A stretch of DNA of 64,000 nucleotides, from positions 2,046,001-2,110,000 of the forward strand of contig JBAJFE010000023.1 of the NCBI GenBank assembly GCA_037903355.1. Direction: 5' to 3'. The translations under genes were made by a program, and so were the position numbers. This document shows positions 48,343-58,803 of this stretch, in pieces. Source of the DNA: Trichuris trichiura (taxonomy: Eukaryota; Nematoda; Enoplea; Trichinellida; Trichuridae). Within the stretch, counting starts at the first letter, position 1, and each line of letters begins with the position of its first letter. The notes under the pieces are model-generated. The model saw nothing but the letters and a program-made list of their open reading frames with translations. It was not told the origin of the DNA and made no database searches.

Positions 48343-49893
48343 TCACTTTGAAGCTATGCAATTCCGAAGAATTCTTAGGCGTTGTAAGCAGTTGTTCTTT
48401 CCCAATATTTCCAATACTTCGGCTATAGGAAGACCGCGGCGACTTGCCGTCAGAACACGTCGGAGAAATTGCATAAAATGAGCTGTCGAAATAGCGCAGT
48501 CTGCCGCAACGTGGCAAAGTAAGTCTGTAAGTATTTTTTTCTCGAAACGGTCATCTTGCAGACATTCCAACGCAACGATAAGAGCGTCCAAATGCTTTAC
48601 TTCGACCAAGGGCGGTTGATCAGCTGCAGGTTGCAACGGAACTGTTGGCATTTTCCACAGGAAAAAACGCTTGTTGTCAAACAGTTCTGCCAATGTACAT
48701 ATTTCATTTTTGTAATGGTTAATAACTTTGAGGATAAAGGAGTCGCTAAATGACAGCTGCTCTTCGAGTGCAACGTAGCGGCGAATCAAATGCCGCGTAT
48801 GGGCCAAAAGCTCGGCATCCGTTTTTCTTGCCAACGCTTGCCTGTTCAACAATTGTAACCATTGGATGTCCAATTTTGGACGACGTCTGGCAACGTGTTT
48901 CAAATCAAAAAGATTAGCGTATTCTTCTAACGAACGCAGCGTAAGTCTATCATTGTCGCCTACGAAACCGCCGCCGGCGAAACAAGCAAAGCTAACAACC
49001 GCTTCCGGATAGAAGCAACGTTCCCGATAGTGGTCAATTAAAGACATTCCCTCTCTTTTGGATACCTTCGCGCCACTTAAACTGAGTATCAATGGAAGAT
49101 GAGCAAACACCGGCGGTTTCCACTGAAACGCTTCGTACAATTGTAAGTGAATTGGGGTGGACGTTAGCCATTCTTCCCCTCTCAGTACGTGACTAATCTG
49201 CATAGCGTGATCGTCAATTACGCTGGCAAAGTGGTAAGTCGGATATCCGTCCGATTTGATCAAAATTGGGTCGCCAATATCGTCCCGTACCGGAAAGCTG
49301 TGCGAACCGTACACAACATCTTCAAATGTGACCATTTGGGACTTCTGCTTCAAGCGCAATGCGAAAGGCTGGCGAGAGCGCAACTTTGACGCTATTTCTT
49401 CGTTGCTTAGATGACGACACATGTTATCGTAACCTGGATCCCGTCCCATTCGCAATGCCTCTTTGCGTTTCAGCATGAGGCGTTCCTTGCTACAAAAACA
49501 ACGATACACTTTGTCCTTTTCCAGCAGTTCTTTTGCAGCTTGAGTATAAATGTCCAGTCGCTTAGACTGAATATACGGACCGTGGGGACCCCCTCTGGAT
49601 GGGCTTTCATCGGGATTTAAGCCAACCCATTGTAGGCACGACTGGATGGCTTCGGATGCCCCGTCAACCGTTCGTTCAGCATCCGTATCTTCGATTCGAA
49701 GAATGAATTGTCCTCCATGCTGCTTAGCAAACAGGTAGTTGAACAATGCAGTCCTCAATCCGCCAAGATGCAGATGACCCGTTGGACTAGGAGCAAAACG
49801 AACTCGCACATGAAGTCTGGCACCTTTGCTCGCCAAACTATACGGCTTAACAACTAACAGCAAGCGCTCAGTCTTTCCTAGAGCTCCGAGCAT
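48343..49893 (-). CDS. EARS2: Mitochondrial glutamyl-tRNA synthetase
   Basis: A single uninterrupted 516-codon exon, unusual here where most genes are split. The enzyme charges mitochondrial tRNA with glutamate (class I synthetase). It has RVRFAPSPTGHLHLGGLRTA with the HIGH-type motif, RIEDTDAERT, the discriminating insert with GPYIQSKRL and YRCFCS, SDGYPTYHFASVIDDH, HVLRGEEWL, and the second signature AKVSKREG (KMSKS-type). It is of the bacterial/mitochondrial type rather than the cytosolic GluRS or GlnRS type. The start is the first ATG after a probable 45-nt 5'-UTR intron (GTAAGT at 49967 to GCAG at 49923). The N-terminus is basic and hydrophobic, consistent with a mitochondrial import signal. 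Confidence 0.95.
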   Translation of the reverse strand: MLGALGKTERLLLVVKPYSLASKGARLHVRVRFAPSPTGHLHLGGLRTALFNYLFAKQHGGQFILRIEDTDAERTVDGASEAIQSCLQWVGLNPDESPSRGGPHGPYIQSKRLDIYTQAAKELLEKDKVYRCFCSKERLMLKRKEALRMGRDPGYDNMCRHLSNEEIASKLRSRQPFALRLKQKSQMVTFEDVVYGSHSFPVRDDIGDPILIKSDGYPTYHFASVIDDHAMQISHVLRGEEWLTSTPIHLQLYEAFQWKPPVFAHLPLILSLSGAKVSKREGMSLIDHYRERCFYPEAVVSFACFAGGGFVGDNDRLTLRSLEEYANLFDLKHVARRRPKLDIQWLQLLNRQALARKTDAELLAHTRHLIRRYVALEEQLSFSDSFILKVINHYKNEICTLAELFDNKRFFLWKMPTVPLQPAADQPPLVEVKHLDALIVALECLQDDRFEKKILTDLLCHVAADCAISTAHFMQFLRRVLTASRRGLPIAEVLEILGKNNCLQRLRILRNCIASK

Positions 49894-52800
49894 TCTTTTT
49901 ACTGTCAAATAGAAGGGTGCTGCGTAAAAATGCCAATTTGCTTTGCGTTTGCGATTACTACTTACCAATTGTTGCTTTTTCCACGTCCCCTTTACGAAAC
50001 GTTCTTGACGAAAAAGACAGAAGAACTTGGCTGCAAATTAGCCACCATTTTTAAGGCCGTTTCAAACTACGAAGAGTTACAGTAATTCAAACCTGAGCAT
50101 TGCATAAAGATGTCCTTACTGTCTTCGCGTATTCCATTTTCAAATAATCGCCCTTTTTGACAAGTCATTGAAAAAGTAAACAAAATTACTTATGGAAGAA
50201 GAAAAGTTTTTTATAGAAAAGGTTGCTTCTATACGCATATGTAGATAAGAAAGCTTGTAAGAACATGCTGTTTGGCAGCAACACTCAGCATGCGTCTCAC
50301 GCAGCTTTTATTTTGTGTCGTTAGTGTAACTCGCTGGAAGGGATGTTTTTTTAACGTACGCCCACGCGCTAGGAACTTCATTGCCAGGGCTGGAGTCTTT
50401 TCCTCTATTTACTGTAAAGAGCACAGCGTCCTGCCAATAATCAGGCTTGTTCAAATCGCAAACACATGGTACGGAAAACAGCACTGACTTTTCATTTTTT
50501 TCTCGCGCAATTTACCGATAATGCACCTTTTTTCTGCTAAGCATGTGGCCGTCCTGTTCTGCCTTTACCTATGCTTAAGCCGTACTATAAACCTTATAGT
50601 TAAGTTTCGACTTAGGTGACACCAGAACTGGATGGACGCCAAAATCGCACCGCCGCGGTCAAACGAATAGCCGCATAATCGGTGTTGTTTGTCTTATTGT
50701 ACTTTTGGGAGTAGAACAAACCTGATTATTTGTAGTATACTGTGCCGTGCGCGCAAATAGAAGAAGAGACGCCAGAACTACTTATAGCTTAAGTTTGCGC
50801 GAATAAGCGAGAATATAGACGTGTTTGCAATTTCCTTCTTGCTTCTCAGAGCTGCTTGGAGACGAGTTTCTTAAGCAGGCGTGGAAACACTGTCAAGTTT
50901 CCACAAACTATCGAAATTCGGTCTTGTCGTTCCACTCCCTAAAATAAGTAGCGAAAAGCATTACCTGAAACGCCTTTCATTCATAAGACATGCTTTCTGG
51001 CAGAATTAGACTGTTTTAACAACGGAGCTTCCCGCCTAGAAGATTTAATGCACTTCGAAAATTGACATTTGTTTACACTCTAGAAAGAAAGCTTAACTTC
51101 AATAAATCTTTACAAATCTGCTTTGCCCATAGAAAGCGCGAAAATACAAAATCGTATACTGTATAATAAGTCCAGTCGGTAAAGGAAAATGAGGTAACAT
51201 TTGGCACAAGAAGAATGAACACGCATAGAAGACGTAAAAATGTTACTGTAAATAGTCATCCCGCTTTGGAGTGTTTCGACTCGTAATAGCGGTTGTAAAA
51301 TTTGCCCATTCAAACGACGGTATCTTATTGTCGCAAGATAGACAATACATTGTTTTCGGCTTACAGACGTTGCAAAACGACTTTTAGTTTATATTTAAGC
51401 CAAAACATCGATTAATCGTAATAACGCCCACGCTCATTTCGCGCTGTTAGGATGTAATATTTTCAAGTAAACTGATTCGCTGGAAGTTTCCGAAATGAAA
51501 TTTTATTCCGCTTTAAAGAAAGTCGACATTTTTATTTAAAAGATCGACCATGCCGCATTAAGAATAAGTTTCAATGGCGCGAATTATTATTATTATTATT
51601 GCGACGTTTGCGAATGAATTGAACCCGCTCAGAGTGCGTTTGACTTGATGGGAAATTGGGAAAACTAATGAGAGAAAGTTTCGCGCAAACATGGCAGTTA
51701 TTCAACAAGGAAAACATTACGACAAGTCAACTTAACCAAAACAACTTTGCCTTTCGACAGTAGAACTTTCGGCATACTTTCGCAACAACATAGGTACCTT
51801 TCGATCAAGATACGATAGAACAAAAATTATTGCTCCCATTCCTTGTGGCAAACCAGCAGCTCTTCGTTTAATGGCGTAAACAGCTTTTGTCGGCATACGA
51901 CCGAACAACACGCATTGCGAAAGAAGTAAGCAGAGCGACAAGGGCTGACAGAGGACGCTGCGCGCATGAAGCACGCAGCGTCGGAAAATCGAAGCATTTA
52001 CGGTGGGCCGTCGCGAGCTTTTCCACCTTTTAATGAACAATACAGTTCTCTGGTTGCTTCAAATTGGTACACGCAACTCGGTAGTGACTTGCTTTTATCA
52101 TTTTCAACATCCAATTCCTCAACTCTGCTCAGGATAACCGTTGGCAAAGAGAAATATTTAGACATGACGTCATCTTGTAGCTGCTCGTAGTCGCTGGCAG
52201 GCGTTATTGCTTTCTGATTGGATGGACGTTAACAATTGACGACCTGGTTTTCGCGTAGTGTTTGCCTCTGACGCGCGCTATCGCGTTGTAGAACTCGTCA
52301 GCGCTTCTGGATTTTTTCGCTCGTCGTCTCTATACGCAGCGCGTCTATATGGACGCCGTGCAACGAAATTGGCGCGGCGATATCGACTCGCCGCCGATCT
52401 TTCCTCTGCTTTCTGCAATGGCTGTGTATTTATTCACCCACTGTATCCAGACAAGTGCGGTAACAGGTTCATGTACGATTCCAGCAAAAGGTTATATCAT
52501 AGGAAAGTATCCGCAACTTTTTACGCACAGTGAGTTTAAAAGCCCAATTGTAATTGGCAGCTGGAACAACGAAGCAACTTCTTCCATACCCGCTGCTGCC
52601 TTACCTTTCCCATTCTCTCTCTCTCTCACTCTTCCATACAACGTAAATCGGTCCAACGTCCTAGTAGTTGACAATTGCTTTCCCTTCAATCGATAAGTAA
52701 CCAAGCGAAAGCTGTTAGTTCTACTTGTACGACAGAGATGTTTAACTATTCTTTCATTTTTAATCTTTCAACATTGGCAGTTGTCGAACGGTAGAATAGC

Positions 52801-53653
52801 TAAGATTGTTCAATTTTTTTGTTGCCCGCCTTGCATGTATTGATATGTTAGGTTCTTCCGTGCCAGTTGGCGCCTGACGCCGAATTCCTTCCTTTCGTTC
52901 AACGTTGGAAGATCGATTTTTCGCCGCGTTCGCCCCTCTATTCCCGAAAGTGACGTCGCAGCTAACCGGTTTCTTCTCGAGTTCACACTAGTGAGAGAGA
53001 TCACCTTTACGGCAAAGTCGCTATATGCGATGCTCAGGCATCACTGACATAGGTTGTCGAATCGGAGGAGACCAATTGTTGACAAAAGGTCAATTATGGC
53101 TTTGAATCGCGCTGTTTCGATATTTTGACAGTTCGCTGACGAATAGTTTCTTCCGCTGTTTGAACAAAGTCTTTCGGCTGAACTATTTTTTTACGCGGGC
53201 AGACAATATAAACGCATTGACGTTTGGTATTTTTGTAAAAAGAAAATCGATTTGCCATCCTTCCTAGCACAGTTCGTCTTCGGGTCGTCAGTGTACAGCT
53301 CGGCTATTCGTCTTTCGACTTGGGTTGGATGCGAGTTCTGCGATAGAACAGCAGTTAATGTAACCTGACATTAAGATACGTCATTGAAAGATGATGATTC
53401 AATACTGAAATTGTGTCGTGTTAAAAAGTTCCAATCGTCCAGTCGAGTTGATGACGTCATTCATCGCAAAACGTAGCAAATGTATAGAAGATGAACAGTT
53501 TGTCGTCGCGTTGTAGGCTGATTCTCCTTGACAGGAAAAGAATCGTTCGCGAGGAAAGCAGCCTTGTCACCCACCGATGCGCGCTCGCGCTTGTAACCAA
53601 CATGCTTAGCAGCGTTAGCTTATTGTAGTCAGTTTTGAAACAAGTTGGGAAAA
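49894..53653. other. 3.8 kb gap between EARS2 and the ZC3H4-like gene
   Basis: No exon is supported. The stretch is AT-rich to about 52000, then more mixed, with an ATT microsatellite at 51583-51600 and a TC run near 52615. Two perfect TGACGTCA sites (52165-52172 and 53452-53459) lie within 1.5 kb of the downstream start. An ATG-started frame at 52349-52696 shows no family resemblance. Confidence 0.5.
51583..51600. repeat. (ATT)6 microsatellite
   Basis: Six ATT units in intergenic sequence. Confidence 0.85.
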
Positions 53654-56600
53654 ATGGAAGATGGCGAGCTACCCGAAGAAGGCGAAATCAGCGATGATGA
53701 CCTGTTCTTCGTGCAAAATGGCAATGGCGCCGGAAAAGCCGATACAGCGGCGTCCGACAATGAATTGTTGTCCGTTTTCCAGCAAGGCAAAGAAGACGCC
53801 TCATTGTCGTCGACAATTGAGGGCAAGCCGGGTGGCATCGAGGAAGTTTTGAAAAAGGTTTCAAAAACAACCGTGATCACCGAAAGCAACGTGTGTCATT
53901 AGCTGCATTTGTTTCCAGAAACGCGAGGAATTGGCAGAGAAGGTCAAGAGCGAACTGCGCGTCGCCACTGTCGGTCAAGAGACCTCTGGCGAGTGGTTCA
54001 ACAACGCCGACGATGATTCGTCCGGCGTTGCCGCTAGTCCATTAAAGGTGGTGGTTACGCTTGCCAGTTCAAACTCGCCGACGTGTCGTCCCAAACGGGC
54101 CAATCGGGATAGAGCAAGTCCCGTGACGGCAAAAAAAGTCTTCAAGGGGGTCACATCCATCAACAAGTACTACCATGATCTGGATCGCACCGAAGATGCC
54201 ACGGAGCTTATGCTCTCCAACTGGGTGATGGGCGCTAAAAAAGCGGATCGGCGTCAAAAAGAGGCGCCCCCGTTAGGAAGTGGTTCGCAGGGCAACGACA
54301 GTCCGCTTTTATCCGACGGGTACGAGGAGTATTACGGGCGCGCCTCTTTACCTTCTCCCGGCTCAGACCGGCAAAACGACGAGACTCCATTTCCCGATGT
54401 TACAGAGCCGCACGATAAGGCGGTGGCGGCTCGTCTAGGCGACAAAATGGTCGAATCAGAGCAGACAAGAAGGGGTTCCTCGGTTGTTCGGGGTCGTTAC
54501 TTTTCAAAGACATCAACAGGAGTGAAAAATGACTCCGGCGAAAGCGAAGAGCTGACCGGCTCGCGTAAAAGGAGACGATCACGCAGGTCGGCCAGAGGTG
54601 GGCGTCGAAAACGATCAAGATCTGATTCCAGCCAATCGCAACGTTCCAGAAGCGATGTAACAAATATCATCGATGTTGTAACTGCTTACACGGAGATGAA
54701 CAAAATCTCAATTTCAGGACAGGGTCAAGATCGCTCGGTCAGCTGGTCGAAGCAGGCGCCGACGTTCCAGATCGACACGACGGGAACGTGCTCGGGGTGA
54801 ACGCCGCGAACGCCCACCGTGTAAATTCTTCAAGGAAGGCTATTGCCGCGAGGTAGGCCATAATCATTTATCGATTGCCTTTACAAAATGGGTGGTATCC
54901 ATTCTGGATTGTGCGTTATCCATAACAAATTAATTTTTGCCTCATATGGTCCACGCGTAAATTCGATACTGGCTTCTTTTGAACATTTCGCTTCCGCATA
55001 TATTTGGAAAAATGCAATTTTGCTCTTCTACTTACGTCATCATAGTCTCGATTGCCGACCAATCAATCTTCGCAGCTTAAGGCTTCGCTCGTCTTTTAGT
55101 AACCCCTGCAATGGTTAAACAGGAATTGTAGCTTTATAAAGAAAATTAATTTACCGGAAAGCTGTTTCCCATAGTAACAGCGGCTAAAATTACAGTGAAC
55201 GGCCTATTTTGAAAAGTACCTTTATTTTTTATCCTTATCCAGTCGACAGCAGCTGAGTAAAATTAACTAACCTTAGACTGATGCTATAGCTGCATTTTAA
55301 TTCGCCGAAGATGGACCAAGGTGGCTAATGCAAAAATTTGAATATGGTTATCCAAGATGTGCCCCATTTAGTATTTCAAATTAATTGAGCTCCTTTTTCC
55401 TCGCTGCAAAGTGTCGAGCGACCCTTTTATGGCAACGTTGTTTGTAGGGCGACAAATGTCTGTTCGTGCATAGCCTGTCGGCCGTGAAGGCGGTGCCCGG
55501 AAGGCGTAAGGAGTTGTGCAAATACTTCGCGCTTGGCTATTGTCGGAACAGTCAACGTTGCCCATTTGTACATGAATATCCGGCGCAGAAATTTACGACG
55601 GACGAAAGGCAGTCGCGCTATTCCCACGATACGCCAAAAGAGTCTACCGGCCGAGCTTCACCTGACGACAAAGATGCCGAAGACGTGTCCAAACCGTCGC
55701 TGGAGGCACCCAGGCGTAAGGTGCTACTTGGGCTGCCTCCCAAAGCGACCATTTTGCCATCAGCTCACCCGTCGGGAGGTGGACTACTACCTGCTCCTTC
55801 GTCGGAGAGTCTTGTCGACTACGACGACAATTACTATAGAGTTGAAAATCAACCTTGCGGGTACCTTGCCGGGTAGGCGGCGCTTTCGTCGGTGTTTGAA
55901 TGTTACAATCTACTTTTTCGCTTGTTGCAGTGATTCAATCGGCTTGTTGCACGACGATGGCTCCATTAATACGGAAGAAAAGCCAAACAGCGACAATGTT
56001 CAGAAGGCTGACCAAGAAACCAGTCCGGAAGGTGCTAAAAGTGATCAACCGGTAGCCACTTTTGACATTGCCGCCATGTTGAGACAAATAAAAGCTCAAG
56101 TAAAGGGTGTGGAAGTTCAAGGTGGTTGTTCAGATTGCTAATACAAGCATTGGTAGATTAATGGTCACGATTATTTTGTAGATTCTCCCGCAAGTCCCGA
56201 TCCATGCGAAGACCTTTCGGAGAATTTCTATGTAGTGAGACCTCCGGTCGTTAGACCGCCTTATCGTTGGATCTCTCTCGTTCTTGCTCCGTTGGAGAAG
56301 ATCAGCGATTCAACGTTGACAGCATACTTGCAAGACGAGAAATTGCGCACTGATCCACGACTCAAAAAATACTTGAAGAATCGGTTTGATATGGTATCCA
56401 ACAAGATTACTGGTCATCAGCAGCCGGCCAAGGATGTTCGAGAAGAAAAGCAGGCGTCCTCTTCTCTTGCGTTAACTTCGAAGGAAATGGATGTCCCGCG
56501 TCAGTTATCCTCCGACACGGATGTAGCGTTTAAGGATCCTCGACTTGCCAGGGTGCAGCAACAATTAGCGGCTGAAGTTGCCAGACAGTCTGCGCCTGAA

Positions 56601-57272
56601 CCTAATAGTCTCTATTCCTCTGCTCAGTATACGCCCTCCACTGTCTCTTCTAATTCGCTTCAAGGCACGCAAGTTAGAACCAAGAACGGTCGACCGTACG
56701 ATTACGATACGTACGGCAGTTCACCGATGATTGATGGAGGAGAAGTATATCCGCCCGATGACAGAGTATCCTTATACGGAGCGAATGGAGGTGCTGGAGC
56801 TCGTATGCGCGCTCCCTTAATTGCCAATCCTCACGTGTACAGCAACTATTCTCACAACGGTTATTATCCACCTCCTTCGTCGTCCGGATGGGTCCCGGGA
56901 GGAAGTAGCTACAGTAGATACAAACCTACTGGCGCTGGATATCCTTCTCTTACGGCCGTACGCACTCAAGGTCCCGTGGTAGATCCAAGAACTCGAAGGC
57001 AACCTTTGCAGACGAAGCCTCGAAGTCAGACCGAGCATACGGAAGAGACAACGACGGTGCCAAGTGAGAATCAAAATGTCGGCGATGGACCGTCGGATGG
57101 AGGTTCAGAGTCGAAAAGCATTGCAGCACCGGTGATAGAGAATGGTAAACAGGAGAGCGACTCTAATGTGGGACCAACAGTTACTTTGCCATCGCTTCGG
57201 GAAAGACGGAAAGATTTGCAGTACGAATCGCCATTGAGCGTTGGTGTGAGCCTCTTTGACTACTCGAGCTGA
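53654..57272 (+). CDS. CCCH zinc-finger protein, ZC3H4/Su(sable)-like
   Basis: Six exons (53654 to about 53857, 53919-54656, 54718-54852, 55448-55860, 55931-56121, 56182-57272) encode about 923 residues. ZC3H4 and Drosophila Suppressor of sable act in the nucleus to end or degrade unproductive transcripts. The signs are: the acidic start MEDGELPEEGEISDDD, typical of the family; an Arg/Ser-rich stretch before the fingers; two CCCH fingers with C-x7-C-x5-C-x3-H spacing (CKFFKEGYCREGDKCLFVH and CKYFALGYCRNSQRCPFVH); the proline-rich LGLPPKATILP; and a C-terminal module with PYRWISLVLAPLEKISD and the repeated DPRL motifs (RTDPRLKK, KDPRLARV, VDPRTRR). The first finger is split by a 595-nt intron after CRE. 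The first intron has three possible phase-0 donors (after 53857, 53872 or 53890). The tail is low-complexity, rich in Tyr, Ser and Gly. Vertebrate relatives have three fingers; I see two. Confidence 0.85.
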
Positions 57273-58803
57273 ATTGATCAGCAGCGGACGTATATACCAT
57301 TTACGCGTACGTAAGTTCGTCTGCCTTGTGCTCATTCAGACAAATTTCCTTAACGCTTTTTCTCTTTTTATTCTCGCCAGCGGACTGCGTTGATAACAGC
57401 CGTTCGCATCACCTTGTTAACATAACCTCAGCTAATGTAAAAATGTTGATAGAAGAAAGCATAGAATTAGATGGTCTTTGCGTCGTTGAGAACAATGGAC
57501 TTTCAAGAAAAAAGAAAATGCAAAAGTCCCTTGGCAACAGCTTGACGGGAAAACGAAACAAAAATATTCACAAACGTAATTTCAACCTTTCCGCCAGTCG
57601 GCGGACGAAGACGGAAACGAGAAGTTCGCTTTTTCGAACGAAAAAACCGTCACAACCGAACAACAAACCTACAATAATGAAAGAAGTGGTGAAAATGCAA
57701 AAAACGCTAAACAATTACTGTCTGAAAATGTCCACCGTGTCAAAGTAGGCGCTTGGTTTAACCGAAAAATTTTAAAGGCGGGAATTCTTACTGTTGCTCA
57801 TTTGTGGTCCAAGTAGGCAGCTCACGTTTTGAACTTACGTTCCATATAAGCATTTGACTTTTCACAAAGCCGAAAACATCGTAATTCAAAAAACTAACGT
57901 TCATTGGCAATGTTTACCCCGTTTGATTTCGAAAAGTCAATTGTAGTTACGGTCATACGAACCTGCAGGCAGTTTTATTTTCAAAATCGAAAATTTTCAA
58001 ATTTTTATGTTGTTATTCCAACAATTTTCGCTTAACCAGTTTGCACTGATCCGAACTGTAGCATTCATGAGCGCCAACAAATCTTTATTGACCAGAAGAA
58101 GTTGACAAGCCGAACAACTGTACGCGGCTGGTGACATCGAATGGTACAGCAGGGTTTTGAGATTTGAAAATGAAAACTTTCAAAGAAAGACAATATGAAA
58201 TCCCCAGAACACGCGATGAAAATTGATCTTTCCCGCTAAAGAAGGCATCAGTTGCATCACATTTATTCTTTGACCGGTTTCCGGGCGCTTGAATGCGCAG
58301 GTGCGTCAAAGGACGTTCTCTTGAAAAATTACCCATTGTACAATACATTGAACAATGAATACAATCCACACGAACTTGAAATGTTTACATTCTTCCTTAT
58401 GGAAGTAAATCCGTTCGTCCTTTAACGGATGGACAAATTCCGTAAAAAAAATAAAAATGATTTCGCGCAACGCCTTGCGAATTTAGTTTTAGAGTGCTTT
58501 CATAGCAATGCGTTTTTAAAAGTATTTTGTAGTATGCGTACCTGACCACACATAATTACGGTAGTAATAATGCATACATTGCTTCCTTGCGGCAGTTACT
58601 TCTGCCGGTTTCTGTTTCAATTGATGGAATAAATTTTTTTACTTACGTCGAAGCATTGCTTTGGCTGTTTCGTTATTTATTTCGCTTTAGCAGCTTTGTA
58701 CTCGTTGCTCCAGTCAATCAAAGTGGTCTATCCCTATCCCTTAGTCGTTTGACAGTTTTCAAAGTGAAGTATTCATGGTTTGATTTCTTAGATTCATTAC
58801 GCT
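57273..58803. other. Gap between the ZC3H4-like gene and RUNDC1
   Basis: 1.5 kb. Apart from the lysine-rich open frame listed at 57443-57748, no coding signal is seen. A minus-strand frame at 58085-58369 has no recognisable features. Confidence 0.45.
57443..57748 (+). CDS. Possible small lysine-rich protein, unrecognised
   Basis: An open frame of 101 residues from MLIEESIELDG, very rich in Lys, Arg, Asn, Ser and Thr (for example RKKKMQKSLGNSLTGKRNKN). The frame is open for a further 117 bases upstream, after a T-rich tract ending in CGCCAG that could be an acceptor. It lies 170 bp past the ZC3H4-like stop on the same strand, so it may be its own gene, an alternative last exon, or noncoding 3' sequence. 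No family is recognised. Composition alone could produce this frame. Confidence 0.25.
   Translation: MLIEESIELDGLCVVENNGLSRKKKMQKSLGNSLTGKRNKNIHKRNFNLSASRRTKTETRSSLFRTKKPSQPNNKPTIMKEVVKMQKTLNNYCLKMSTVSK

Noticed and set aside
49894..49968. A 25-residue N-terminal extension of EARS2
   Set aside because: It starts at TTG inside a GTAAGT donor and spans a likely 45-nt intron ending in ACGCAG. The ATG at 49893 is the first usable start.
52349..52696. An ATG-started 115-codon plus-strand frame upstream of the ZC3H4-like gene
   Set aside because: It has no domain, no splice link and a low-complexity TC run, so it is not reported as a gene.
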